This document shows positions 50,717-62,776 of a stretch of 64,000 nt of DNA, piece after piece. The DNA is from Siphonodentalium dalli (Eukaryota > Mollusca > Scaphopoda > Gadilida > Siphonodentaliidae): positions 194,250,369 through 194,314,368 of the forward strand of contig CP136061.1 of assembly GCA_032622095.1 (NCBI GenBank). The letters run 5' to 3'. Each line of letters opens with the position of its first letter. The first letter of the stretch is position 1. Both the position numbers and the translations under genes were made by a program. The notes beneath the pieces were generated by a model. It was given only the letters and a program-made list of their open reading frames with translations, was not told the DNA's origin and did not search any database.

Positions 50717-53700
50717 GGAAGTCTCAAATTATATAGTAGATTGGCAGATTCCAGTAGCTTTATAACGGTATATCTGGGGAGAAATCTGATGCTATATTCG
50801 TGATTATCTGGGATGATTTCGGTATATAACTATATACTGTAAAAACAAAGCGCGCCATCCGTGCTCGCAGGGTTGGTCAGAAACAAATGTTTTTTAAATT
50901 TAATGTATGTTCCGTATATCTCTCTGCAGATGCAAATAACGTTGAATGGCAAACAGACGCTCTTTATAGCGATGCGTAAAAAACAAACGCTCATTAAATA
51001 ATCACTTGATTAACCCCCGCCGTGGTTTTCCGGTAATTTTGAGAGTGGAGAACGCGTGCTCTGAGCTTCTCCAAAACGCCGCGACGACGATTCCCGTGGG
51101 TTTTTACATTTAGATGGGAAGTTTGAACTCAATCGAGCGAACCGTTTTCGATTCTATGAAGTACATATATATATATATACGAAGTCTCAAAATATATAGT
51201 ATAGATAGACTAGCAGGTTAACCCGCCACTGGCGTGGTTGGTGAGAAACATGTGGAATTAATTTTTGGTTTTTCAATATTTTACCCGATTTGACATTGAA
51301 TTGATCATTTTCAAGGTCAAGGTCAGGTCGGGGTCACAATTTAACCCGTTCATGACACTTCCCGTAGGTAGCAAGTGTGAGCGCAATCGGTTCGAGTCTA
51401 TAAAGGACACATGCACACATATATATATAATTTGTGGGTACCCGTTTCGATGTGAAAATCACCTAGGGCGGAAAAACTGACCCGATCCATTTGTGGGTAC
51501 CCGTTTCAAGGTGAACATCACATAGGGCGGAAATACTGACCCGATCCGCGTTCCTATGAAGCTCTGAGTATGTAAGAATCACACAACACGCTCATGTCTG
51601 TATAATGACGCAATGTAGACAATGCCGTTCGCGGTGATTTTGATGATTGGGAGTGGAGAAAAGTTGCTCAGAGCTTCTCCAAAACGCGACAACTACGGTG
51701 TCCGTGGGATTTTACCCTTAATAGGAAGTTTGAACTCAATCGAGCATGCGGACAGCACTCAAAATATTGTTCGCGTAGATCTCTGCGTTGAATTGCAAAC
51801 AAACGCTCTTTTTATAGCGACGCGTCATATACAACGCTCATTAAATTATCACTTGATTAACCACCGCAGTGCCGTTCGCGGTGATTTTGATGATTGGAAG
51901 TGGAGAAAGGGTGCTCAGAGCTTCTCCAAAACGCGACAACTACGGTGTCCGTGGGATTTTACCCTTATATACGAAATTTTAGCTCGATCCGATCAGCCTT
52001 TTTCGATTCTATGAAGTACACATATGCACACACACATATATATATATACGGAAGTCTCAAAATATATAGGAGACTAGCAGGTTAGCCCGCCACTGGCGGC
52101 ATTCGTCCCATGGCTTTGTTTCAGAAACATGACATTTTTTAATATGAATTGAATGTTTTTTAAATTTAATATATTTTGTTTCTGAATTGTTTTTTTATTG
52201 TTAATTTTTTTTAATTTTAAATTGTTTTAATTAAATTGTAAATTGTTTTAATTAATTTTTTTGTTTCTGGCGGAAAAATATACCCGTAGAAATCCCCCCT
52301 TCCTAGGAACGACAGACAACGCATTCTTTGTTTCGTGAAATCTCTCTACGATAACATTGCATTGAATTTAAAACAAACGCTTCCCGTCGGGAAATCTGTC
52401 TGCATAATATTTTGAGTCTGCCGTACCCGTCGTAATGTCGTGAAATCTCTCTGCATAATAGATAACATTGCATTGAATCTGTTGTTGGCATTCAGGGCTT
52501 CGGGTCGTTGTTGGCATCACGGCTCCCCGAAAACTCTCACATTGCCGAAAACGTATATTTAGTAGTATCGTTGTTGTTGATATTTACGGCTTGGGGGCTA
52601 TTTTCTTATTTAGCAAGTTTGAGCTCAATCTATAAAGGACACACTCATATATATGACACTTCCCGTGGGTAGCAAGTTTGAGCTCAATCGGCATTCCCTG
52701 GAATTTCCCGTAGATTGGCAGATTCCAGTAACTTTATAACGGTATATCTGGGGAGAAATCTGATGCTATATTCGTGATTATCTGGGATGATTTCGGTATA
52801 TAACTATATACTGTAAAAACAAAGCGCGCCATCCGTGCTCGCAGGGTTGGTCAGAAACAAATGTTTTTTAAATTTAATGTATGTTCCGTATATCTCTCTG
52901 CAGATGCAAATAACGTTGAATGGCAAACAGACGCTCTTTATAGAGATGCGTCAAAAACAAACGCTCATTAAATAATCACTTGATTAACCCACGCCGTGCC
53001 TTTGCGGTGATTTGAGATTGGAGAACGGGTGCTCTGAGCTTCTCTAAACCGCGACCACGGTCGTGTCGGTGGGATTTGACACTTACATAGGAAGTTTGAG
53101 CTCAATGTGTACACGCGTTTTGGATTCTATGAAGTACACACACACACACACACACACATATATACGAAGTCTCAAAATATATAGTATAGACTAGCAGGTT
53201 AGCCCGCCACTGGCGGCGTTCATCAATTTTTATTTTTTTGAATTTATTTTTTAATTAATTTTTGAATTTAAATTTATTTTTTTCAATGAGTTAATATTAA
53301 TTATTTTTTAATAACATGAGTTAAATGTGCATTTTTAATTTACTGGATTTTTTAATTAATTTTTTGGATAAATTTTTTAATTTAATTTTTGGTTTTTAAA
53401 TATTTTACCCGATTAGAACTGGATTAGACCTTATTTTACCCGATTAAGGTGAAGAAGACATAAGAATCGCACAACACGCATTACCCGTCCCTAAAAGAGG
53501 TATGATTTAAGGTACATCGGGCGGAAAAACTGACCCGATGAAAAATTCCCCGTGCCTAGGAACGACAGACATAAGAATCCGATGAAAATTTCCCCCGTGC
53601 CTAGGAACGACAGACATAAGAATCACACAACACGCATTTTTTGTTTTCACACAACACGCAGTACCCGTCCCTAAAAGGGGTATGATTGAAATTTTTCCCC

Positions 53701-54195
53701 GTTCCTGGGAACGACATACATAAGAATCACACAACACGTTAATTCTGCCTTTTTAATCGAGATAAATGCATTTCGCGTTTTGCATCCGTAGTTTCGTATG
53801 CATGGGTAACCGTTTAGCAACGTCGGTGGCAATAAAGAGCGTTAGTCGGTTAACAACTCCAAATATGGTCAATATAAAGATCGTTGATGCCTTAACCCCT
53901 GAAGTGCCGTTTGCGGTGATTTTGATGATTGGGAGTGGAGAATGAGTGCTCAGAGCTTGTCCAAAACGCGACGTTGACGATCCCCGTGGATTTACCCTTA
54001 TATACGAAATTTGAGCTCGATCCGCGCAGCCGTTTTCTATTCTATAAAGATATACACACATATATACATATACGGAAGTCTCAAATTATATAGTAGACTA
54101 GCCGATGAGCCCGACGTTGTCCGGGCTATTCAAAAACCAAATTTCAAGTCGATAGCTCTACCCAGCCCGACGTTGTCCGGGCTATTCAAAAACCA

Positions 54196-54600
54196 GCTCT
54201 ATCCGTTTCCGAGATCTGGTCTTCGCATGCGCGAAGCTGGCGTCGCACGGGCTCGGCGACCCGATAAAATTCGTATCCGGGGCAAGATACATTCACATAC
54301 CAAATTTCAAGTCGATAGCTCCACCCGTTTCCGAGATCTCGTCTTCGCATGCGCGAAGCTGGTGTCGCACGGGCTCGGCGACCCGATAAAATTCGTATCC
54401 GGGGCAAGATACATTCACATAGCAAATTTCAAGTCGATAGCTCCACCGTTTCCGATATCTCGTCTGCGCATGCGCGAACCTGGCGTCGCACGGGCTCGGC
54501 GACCCGATAAAATTCGAATCCGGGGCAAGATACATTCACATAGCAAATTTCAAGTCGATAGCTCCAACCGTTTCCGATATCTCGTCTTCGCGTCAAACTA
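54196..54600. repeat. 121-bp tandem repeat with GCATGCGC words
   Basis: Units marked by CCGTTTCCGAGATCT at about 54203, 54325, 54447 and 54569 (the last two GATATCT). Each unit reads CTTCGCATGCGCGAAGCTGG, GTCGCACGGGCTCGGCGACC, GATACATTCACATAGC. Related units occur at 28150-28430. The 214-codon plus frame and three minus frames through it exist only because of the repeat. Confidence 0.8.
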
Positions 54601-55054
54601 CACACACCTTGAACCAGTGGCGTTGGTATATCTGATGCAAAAGACGAAATTGTGAGTGTTGGTTTGTAACCGGGATTTCTGAGAAGCATTATGCCTATAT
54701 CCACACTAACTACCCCCCTAAGCCCTGACCTAAGTGTCAAGAGTACTATGGCCCGTATATCTCTCTGCAGATGATAATAACGTTGAATGGTAAACAAACG
54801 CTCTTTATAGAGATGCATCAAAAACAAACGCTCATTAAATTATCACTTGATTAACCACCGCAGTGCCGTTTTTTTTGTGACTGAGAGTGGAGAATGGGTG
54901 CTCTGGGCTTCTCCAAAATGCGACGTCGACGATTCCCGTGGTATTTTACCTTTGGATAGGAAGTTTGGTCTCGATCGGTCAACCCGTTTTCGATTATATA
55001 AAGGACAGACAGACAGACAAACAGAGGTCTTCAAAATATATATGAGATACAGGA

Positions 55055-55645
55055 TTAAAGGGGTACTGTACGCCACATGTTGTTGTTGGTTTCTATAGTC
55101 TCCGAGTCGGAGAATAAGGTAACAATTTTTCCATTATTTGAAAGTCGGTTGAGTACGAAGTCATGTTACGGATGACAAATTTACCGGAATGCAAAAATAC
55201 AAATTGTCGTTGTCGAGTAATTTTTGTAAAGTTTTCAACCAAATGAATCAAATAAAAGTTATATTATATGCATACTAGTCCCATATAATCATTTAAGTTA
55301 TTGTATCGTCGCTAGTCAGTGAGTGGCTTGAGTGTTCTCCCCGTATCATCATAATATTTTAGGCAATCGTGTGTGCGATCGGTTTAAAAATCCAGTATCC
55401 CTCAATTACTATTTTTGATTACGGTAATTCGTAATTTAATTGACGCCATTTTATGGCTGCAGTCATAAATTCAATTTATATCAAATTATTAACTTTTAAA
55501 TTATTAAATTTTAAGATAGCCTATTAACCTGAGCGTTTACAGAATACATCTTCGACTCAAATTACTTATGTTTCTATATATTATCGATATTAGATCGTTG
55601 TTGTCACCGGAAATTTAATGAAAATGGCGTACAGTACCCCTTTAA
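55055..55645 (+). mobile_element. MITE family B, 591 bp, complete
   Basis: The same ends and length as 46751-47341, same orientation, with TTAA at both limits. It lies directly after array 2. Confidence 0.9.
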
Positions 55646-55961
55646 GCCAAATATTTAGTACGCGCGTACCTTCATTCAAATGGAATTAGCCTATATAATG
55701 TTATATAATTATATATCGTAGTTTCAACCAAACATACAACCACATATATAGTAAAATAGCACCACAGTATGTCGTATATACTGATCATATGCAGTATGCA
55801 CGCACATGTTCCCAATTGCATATTTGAATTGATTAGGCCTATATATAATTATTTTATATAAGTCAGCATATAGGGTGTGTTATTTCAGTTGGAAAAGTTA
55901 GCTGTTCGTGCGAAACCAAATGAGTAGCCTATGATTTTGGCCTACAACAAATGCGCATAAC

Positions 55962-56385
55962 CCTTTGGCTTTGCAATTGGGGTAAAATATATTTGATTCG
56001 AGTCGTGGAACCCACCCATCAAAGCTCAGAGTGATCAGATAGCGATGTTTTTAATTTTTTTAATTCCCGAGATAATTAGGCCAATTTTTTTGGCGGCCTG
56101 GCAAATATTCGTCAAGCCGACGGTCTCGGACCAAATTGCGGATGGAAATGGATAGCTCTAAAATCAAGTGGCTTTGTGTGTTAGGTATTTGACAATCCGG
56201 CCAGATTTCGTCAAACAACTTGTTGATAAATAACACGTTTTGTGAAATTTTATACAATAGTTGACTGTAGTTAGCATTATTTTTGAGCAATTAATCAATT
56301 CTGATAACTGAAGCGGCATTTCAAAAAAAATTGTTGTTGGAATATGATGATATGGGGACCATCGAATCGGATTGTGTACCTTTAA
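55962..56385. mobile_element. MITE family A (long subtype), left truncated
   Basis: TTTGATTCGAGTCGTGGAAC, CTCTAAAATCAAGTGGCTTT, TGTTGATAAATAACACGTTT, and the end GGATTGTGTACCTTTAA. Confidence 0.7.
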
Positions 56386-56547
56386 CCCACTCGTTATACT
56401 AATTACTCATCAATTTGTGAGTATAGCTCCCTTTTGGAAATGTTCAGATAATAAGGGTATAAGTTGTGAATTCAATAGCCAGGTAAATTCAGCCACATGC
56501 GTATATGGGCCCAGACACGTAACTTGTACACAACGTGTTTTACTATG

Positions 56548-56882
56548 GCTGAAGGGGTCACTCTCACCAAAAAAAAGTGCTGAATGGTACACAGGTTTTT
56601 AAAATGTGCTGAAGGGTACACAGGTTTTGAAATGTCGTTTTAAACGACGTTTAGTTTTCGTGTCTGCCATGATTTCTGTTAGAGAGTAATTGTTTTACGT
56701 TCCAATGAACATTAAAATGAACTGAAAACAAACTGCTAATGCATGCATGGGCGCCAGACTTTCAGAAACAAAGTTTAAGTAACGGTGTTAGTGCCGGTCA
56801 CAAACCCTGTGTACCCTTCAGCACATTTTCAAACCCTGTGTACTTTTCAGCACATTTTTTGGTGAGAGTGACCCCTTCAGCG
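56548..56882. mobile_element. Palindromic MITE with 8-bp target duplication
   Basis: Ends GCTGAAGGGGTCACTCTCAC and complement CGCTGAAGGGGTCACTCTCA, flanked by TTACTATG (56540-56547 and 56883-56890). Inside, GTGCTGAA-GGTACACAGGTTT is present twice in each arm. About 335 bp, hAT-like duplication length. Confidence 0.75.
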
Positions 56883-56890
56883 TTACTATG

Positions 56891-57315
56891 ATGTATAATT
56901 GCTATGAATATGCACTTGGCGGAAAAAGTCATGTGATTTTCGGCGCCATTTAATTGAAGCTACATGTTTTTTTGAAATATCGATCGGCCCAAATTGTAGC
57001 ATGCAGAACGTGTAAACAATAATCCGGTGGTGGAGACATATTTATAAGAGTATACGACCGCCGATACTGTATGCGACAATGACAACGCATGCACGTTACA
57101 AGTTACACGTACGTGGGGCTGAACCTAGCTATTAGCATATATCTGTTCAAACGGCAAATGTTCGGTAGCCAGAGAATCATCATGCATGGTGTGATCTAGT
57201 TCGTGGTCATGTAGCTACTGAGCATTATATGGACTAGCTACAATTTGAAACGAATCTAACCAGACTATTTCACACTTTCGTGTCTCCCTTTATATGGGAG
57301 ACTCGCATATATATC
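56891..57315. other. Unassigned sequence
   Basis: No family match except CTCCCTTTATATGGGAGACTC near 57285, which resembles part of a C2-type hairpin. Confidence 0.4.
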
Positions 57316-57684
57316 AGTCCCATATAATCATTTAAGTTATTGTATCGTCGCTAGTCAGTGAGTGGCTTGAGTGTTCTCCCCGTATCATCATAATATTTTA
57401 AGCGATCGTGTATGCGATCGGTTTAACAATCCAGTATCCCTCAATTACTTTATTTGATTACGGAAATTCGTAATTTAATTGACGCCATTTTATGGCTCCA
57501 GTCATAAATTCAATTTATATCAAATTATTAACTTTTAAATTATTAAATTTTAAGATAGCCTATTAACCTGAGCGTTTACAGAATACATCTTCGACTCAAA
57601 TTACTTATGTTTCTATATATTATCGATATTAGATCGTTGTTGTCACCGGAAATTTAATGAAAATGGCGTACAGCACCCCTTTAA
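57316..57684 (+). mobile_element. MITE family B, 5' truncated
   Basis: The right 369 bp of the family (from AGTCCCATATAATCATTTAA to ACAGCACCCCTTTAA); the first ~220 bp are missing. Confidence 0.85.
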
Positions 57685-58270
57685 GACGACCGACATTACA
57701 TGTTCCCTTGAGGCAACGTTACAGTTTATATCCATGTCCCACACACCAACATCTACATGCACCCACGAGTGTTACTTATATGCTGGTATTGCCATATCCA
57801 ACCGTGGTCCTGTAAATATATATTTAAGGCATAGAGGGAAATACTAAACACACTTTCTTTGAAAGCACCCGATCGACCCCAATGACCAACCTATCAAATT
57901 TTAAAGATACCTGATAACCTGTACTCATATATAACAGTATGCATACATGGTGATTGTAATAAGAATTATACCAGCATGTATAGCCTTCATCCTTTCTATT
58001 CCAGTATTTGTCAACGCGAAGTGATCGTATGATGCGAATTGTAGGTCAATATTTATTTGATATAAGTCAGCATGAACGGTGTGTTATTTCAGTTAGAAAA
58101 CGTAGCTGTTCATGCAAAACCAAATGAGTATATGATATAGGCGGCCTACATTAACCCTTTCTTTATTAATGATATAAGTTCAACAAACGACCGTGTTAAT
58201 CTATTAGCCAGGTTCAGCCACTCGGAGGCCTATATATATATAGGCATGTAACTATAGTAATGTGTGTATA
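57685..58270. other. Unassigned sequence with a short duplication
   Basis: 58065-58142 repeats 55861-55937 (GTGTGTTATTTCAGTT-GAAA, GCAAAACCAAATGAGTA). 58152-58176 is a J-family end fragment (TTAACCCTTTCTTTATTAAT). Confidence 0.5.
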
Positions 58271-58814
58271 TACAGTAATTCCCAAAGTAATTGACCACTT
58301 AAAGGTACTCAATCCGAACAGAGGGTCCCCATCTCAACAGATTCCAACAACAACAATCCGATCAGAGGGTCCTATATTACTATTTCTTTGGCTTTGGTGG
58401 TAAAAAATATTTGATTCGAGTCGAGGAACCCATCAAACAAAGCTCAGAGTTATTAGATAATGATTTTTGAAAATTCTTATGTTCTTGAGATGAGTACTAA
58501 TAATTGCCGTCAATTTCGTTTCCTGCTCGAGATTTGTACACCAAAACTCTATTCAAACAGACAAGGATGGATAACTCTAAAATCAAGTGGTAATAATAAC
58601 GCAATTTTGACTGAGATCTGGGCCAGAAAGTATTCCCGATAATGAAAAATAACAGATTTATAAAATAGATATCTAACAAATCTGAGCTTTGATGGGTGAC
58701 TTTCTCGACTCGAATCAAATATTTGTGACCCCCGAAGCCATTGAAATAGTAATTGAGAGGAGTTTTATCGGATTGAGTACCTTTAAGTGGTCAATTACTT
58801 TGGACATTACTGTA
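58271..58814. mobile_element. Palindromic MITE O, split by a family A copy
   Basis: TACAGTAATTCCCAAAGTAA, then TTGACCAC on the left is the inverse of GTGGTCAATTACTTTGGACA, then TTACTGTA on the right (58787-58814). The A element sits exactly at the central TTAA. The ends resemble those of element I (TACAGTAATGCCCTAAGTAA). Confidence 0.75.
58299..58786 (-). mobile_element. MITE family A, complete 488-bp copy
   Basis: The inverse-orientation twin of 24980-25467, identical in length. TTAAAGGTACTCAATCCGA at the left and ATCGGATTGAGTACCTTTAA at the right, TTAA limits. Confidence 0.88.
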
Positions 58815-59461
58815 TGGGCAAGTGGATAAAGGCAGCACCCACATGAGTTTGTCGAATATGAGTAACCATTTCTCAACCAAACGCCAAGATTTTGATATAA
58901 CAAAAATAAAATTCAACCGTTTTATTTGAATATGAAAGAGGTACCGCTTTAACAAAGGTCCGACGAGTGTATAGATGTGCCCAAATTAATATTTGTTTTC
59001 TTGGTACAATTTAATGCATGTTGATCGAAGAGTAAACAATAACAACCAAAGATATGCAAATGTAACTGATTCAATCGGCGAACAAATAACAGTTGAAATG
59101 AAAGAGAATTATAGTTTGAAAACACCAAGAATGACTCCATAAAGACAATAATTTAAAGAATACATTATCGGTTCTCCAATTTATCGGAAGAGGACACGAT
59201 GTGTATAGCGTGTTGTCGGAAAAGAAACGTAGCAATTCAGAGCACTTTTTAGTTACCGATTTTGGTCCGATAATTGCCTCATATTGTAATATAATGCATA
59301 TCCAAAAAAAAATCCGAAATATACCCCTCTTTGAAAATACAAGTTTTCATAACCATATTACATTATTATCGGACTATATTTATTTACTTTTTGTTGACAC
59401 TGTTTTAGTGATAAATGAACACACACAAATGACGGCGCTTTCTTGGTGCCAAATGGGGCAT

Positions 59462-59520
<59 letters not shown>

Positions 59521-60036
59521 GATCTGCTGGTGACATATTAGTTCGGGACGACTGGGACTCGTATGTAGGGTGTCGTTAGCTTCCAGAAACCTTACCTTAT
59601 TTTCTCTGATGTCAAATAAAGGTGAAAACAATCTTTGAAAACTTGAACTGAAACGTAGCGTCTCGATTGAGCGGCAAGGTATTTATCTCTCGAGCCCCCG
59701 TACTGCATTTTCTCTGACTCAAAGCGTATCATCATTATGCTATATACTATTGTAGTGTATTGTTGAGGAAATTATCATAATTTGATAAATGTTATTTCTA
59801 AATTATAACCTACAACGAAGGCCGCCCGTCCCTTTAATTTTCTCAATGTTTTCATTATGTACTATACTGTTATGCTCTTATTTATGGAAGCGTATTAGTG
59901 CCACATAAAAATAAAAAGTTGGGTCCCAGTATGTCCTAATTAGGAGATCGCAAGTCCTAATTAGGAGATTACCCTACCAGTGTCTTAATAACTGTTGTTT
60001 ATCCACTAAGACTGAGCTGTCTGAAAGACCAGTCGT
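58815..60036. other. Unassigned sequence with (TA)n
   Basis: No gene recognised. (TA)n at 59466-59519. TCCTAATTAGGAGAT occurs twice in tandem near 59935-59970. Confidence 0.45.
59466..59519. repeat. (TA)n microsatellite
   Basis: About 54 bp of uninterrupted TA repeats; frames reading IYIYIY through it are artefacts. Confidence 0.9.
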
Positions 60037-61299
60037 TTAACTCATTCAGTGCCAGGTTCCCTGGGGAAAACGAATGGCTGAGTGCCAGGTTTCCTGGGGA
60101 AAAGGCCATCATTTACACTATATAACTAGATATTTACTTTGATTATTCAATATTGGAAAGAATCGAATTGACAGCAAATATTGATATTATAGGCCCTACT
60201 CACGAAGTTCTTTAAAAGTCAAATTCCTGTAATACAGTGTCACCACAGCTCCCAAATTTCACGTTGCCATGGCAACGAGTACTTCAAATTGACACCGATT
60301 GTATGAAATTACAAATGTGTTGTTTTATGTGGCCATCTAACTAATATATTATGTGCAGTTTTAGACATTAATTTTGCTGGTGGAATAACATATAGCATTA
60401 TATGTTATGGCAAAGATCGGAATGGGGGGGGGGGGGGTGATTAGTGAGACCTAACGAATTTTCTAAATGGGATGACGTTTACAATAACCAATTTCCTAGA
60501 AAAGTGGATGGCAAAACGAAACAATTTGAAAATCAATTGTTTCCGTTCTATAGGCCTACAACAATCGTACTTTCGCTGTGCGGCGTATACTAGTTTCCTG
60601 TTCGTGTGGTACACGTAGCTACGTGTATGGCGTCAATGACACATTTTGGGCAATCGGAGTAACCCGGTGACAATTCAATCGAAATCAGCACATCGAAAAA
60701 CCCCTCACTACCAAATGTCCGTTCGATATCTTAAAACATGTAAGAGCAATATATTGACAATGTTTCCTGTAGTAAATTATCATTGTAATTTGGCGAACCC
60801 CTTAAGGTACATATTTTGATTGACGTAATGTGCGCGTTGTCCAAATCGGTGTTCATCGATAGTTTGGCGATAACCAAGTGTTCGATGGATCAGGGCATGC
60901 CCGTCTTGATAGTAATCGCACTTTACACAATCAAAATCGGCCTCCAATTAACAGATATGGACGCTGTAAGCGTTGACCTCTTAGAGAGTTTGAACTCTGC
61001 AAAACTTTAGTCACGCCCACAAAACACACGATTTTTCACCACCTATATTCAGGCGGCTCTATCTCCCGAATGCCTCAACGTACGGAGCCGCCCGATACGT
61101 GTTCGATGGATCAGGGCATGCCCGACTTGATAGTAATCGCACTTTACACAATCAAAATCGGCCTCCAATTAACAGATATGGACGTTGTAAGCGTTGACCT
61201 CTTAGAGAGTTTGAACTCTGCAAGACTTATACGTCGCCGGCAAATGGTTGGCGCTTTTCGGGCGACGTATATATACGTCGCCGGCACTGAATGAGTTAA
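60037..61299. mobile_element. TTAA element H, 1.26 kb
   Basis: Ends TTAACTCATTCAGTGCC and GGCACTGAATGAGTTAA, 17 bp perfect inverted including TTAA. Subterminal GTGCCAGGTTTCCTGGGGA words lie on the left and ATACGTCGCCGGCA hairpins on the right. A 124-bp segment (GATGGATCAGGGCATGCCCG, TTGATAGTAATCGCACTTTA, AATCGGCCTCCAATTAACAG) is repeated at 60883-61005 and 61103-61228. Its right TTAA is shared with the adjoining family A element. Confidence 0.75.
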
Positions 61300-62318
61300 A
61301 GGTACTCAATCCGATGCATATCATCAGATTCCAACAACAACATGTTTTTATGAAATGCGGCTTCAGTTACCAGAATCGATTAATTGCCCCAAAATAATGC
61401 TAACCACAGTCCACTATAGTATAAAATTATCCAAAACCTGTTATTAATCAACATTTTGTACAATGACATTTTGGCGGTTTGTCAAATATCTGACACAAAA
61501 AAAGCCACTTGATTTTAGAGTTATCCATCTTCATCCGCTATTTGGTCTTCTCATCGACTTTTATTGGGCCACTATATATTCCAGGTGGTGAAAAATAATA
61601 GATTTAAAAAATCGATATCTAATCACTCTGAGCTTTGGTGGATAGGTTCCTCGACTCGAATCAAATATTTTTTACCCCCGACGCCAAATAAATAGTAACT
61701 GAGGGTGCTTAAAGGGGTACTGTACGCCATTTTCATTAAATTTCAGGTGACAACAACGATCTAATATCGATAATATATAGAAACATAAGTAATTTGAGTC
61801 GAAGATGTATTCTGTAAACGCTCAGGTTAATAGGCTATCTTAAAATTTAATAATTTAAAAGTTAATAATTTGATATAAATTGAATTTATGACTGGAGCCA
61901 TAAAATGGCGTCAATTAAATTACGAATTTCCGTAATCAAACAAAGTAATTGAGGGATACTGGATTGTTAAACCGATCGCACACACGATCGCTTAAAATAT
62001 TATGATGATACGGGGAGAACACTCAAGCCACTCACTGACTAGCGACGATACAATAACTTAAATGATTATATGGGACTAGTATGCCTATAATATAACTTTT
62101 ATTTGATTCATTTGGTTGAAAACTGTACAAACATTACTCGACAACGATAATTTGTATTTTTGCATTCCGGTAAATTTGTCATCCGTAACACTACTTCGAA
62201 CTCAACATACTTTCAAATAATGAAAAAATTGTTACCTTATTCTCCGATTCGGAGACTATAGAAACCAACAACAACATGTGGCGTACAGTACCCCTTTAAT
62301 CGGATTGAGTACCTTTAA
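61296..62318. mobile_element. MITE family A (long subtype), interrupted by B
   Basis: TTAAAGGTACTCAATCCGAT at the left to ATCGGATTGAGTACCTTTAA at the right. Without the B insertion it is about 430 bp. Interior TCAGATTCCAACAACAACAT, CCACTTGATTTTAGAGTTAT, CTCGACTCGAATCAAATA. Confidence 0.85.
61709..62299 (-). mobile_element. MITE family B, 591 bp, complete, nested in A
   Basis: Inverted relative to the other copies, with TTAA at both ends (61709-61712, 62296-62299). The host A element reads GGGTGC-TTAA-TCGGATTG if the insertion is removed, consistent with TTAA target duplication. Confidence 0.92.
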
Positions 62319-62776
62319 AAGATTTTCTATTTTTGTCAGCTTATTTTTAAGCAATATACTCCTCATTGAAGAGGTCAAATTCAATTCCAAGTATAATATC
62401 TACAGATAATAACAGAGTGATCATGATTCCAAACTAATTTTTATTCAATGTATGCAGGTATTTCTCTTCACCACAGCCCCGTTTTGATCCAATCCATATA
62501 CCGTATAATATCTTGTACATGTAGTTAAACTTTTAAATGTTAAAACGACATTATAAGCTGCTCATTTTTGTCATAACAGTAGCCAATTTAATTATATTGA
62601 ATCCTTACAATTTAACAACCTGTTTCAATGTACGGTGTGATATAATGCTACAGGTACGTAATTTCCATTGTACGTAAACTCAACATTTAGTTGTTCCGGT
62701 CGATTTTCCGCCATTTTGGATGCTTGTGTCGAGAAAGTTCCTGTTCATATATGATTTTGTTACATAAATAATCTAA
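62319..62776. other. Unassigned sequence, possible 3' UTR of the 62880-63254 exon
   Basis: AT-rich; contains the AATAAA at 62445-62440 (minus). No repeat family seen. Confidence 0.35.
62440..62445 (-). promoter_or_regulatory. Possible poly(A) signal for the 62880-63254 exon
   Basis: AATAAA on the minus strand, about 435 bp after the stop codon at 62880. The hexamer is common in AT-rich DNA, so it is only supporting evidence. Confidence 0.2.

Larger units (their letters stand above)
48857..55054. repeat. Array 2: head-to-tail units starting GACTAGCAGGTTAGCCCGCC
   Basis: Unit starts are seen at 48857, 51208, 52072, 53189 and (diverged) 54095, directly preceded in most cases by the unit end CGAAGTCTCAAAATATATAG, so units lie head to tail, spaced 864, 1117 and 906 bp where uninterrupted. 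Each unit has a poly(T)/AATTTT-rich first half, then GGTGATTTTGATGATTGGGA, GCTTCTCCAAAACGCGAC, TTTGAGCTCAATC, GATTCTATGAAGTACACA, a CACA/TATA stretch and the end. It is related to array 1. No reverse transcriptase or helicase frame is visible. Confidence 0.7.

Noticed and set aside
54011-54655. 214-codon plus-strand frame and three overlapping minus frames
   Set aside because: They exist because a ~121-bp tandem repeat reads open in several frames; the same peptides occur at 28150-28430 in non-coding array sequence.
59380-59631. Frames with IYIYIYIY in both directions
   Set aside because: Translation of a (TA)n microsatellite.
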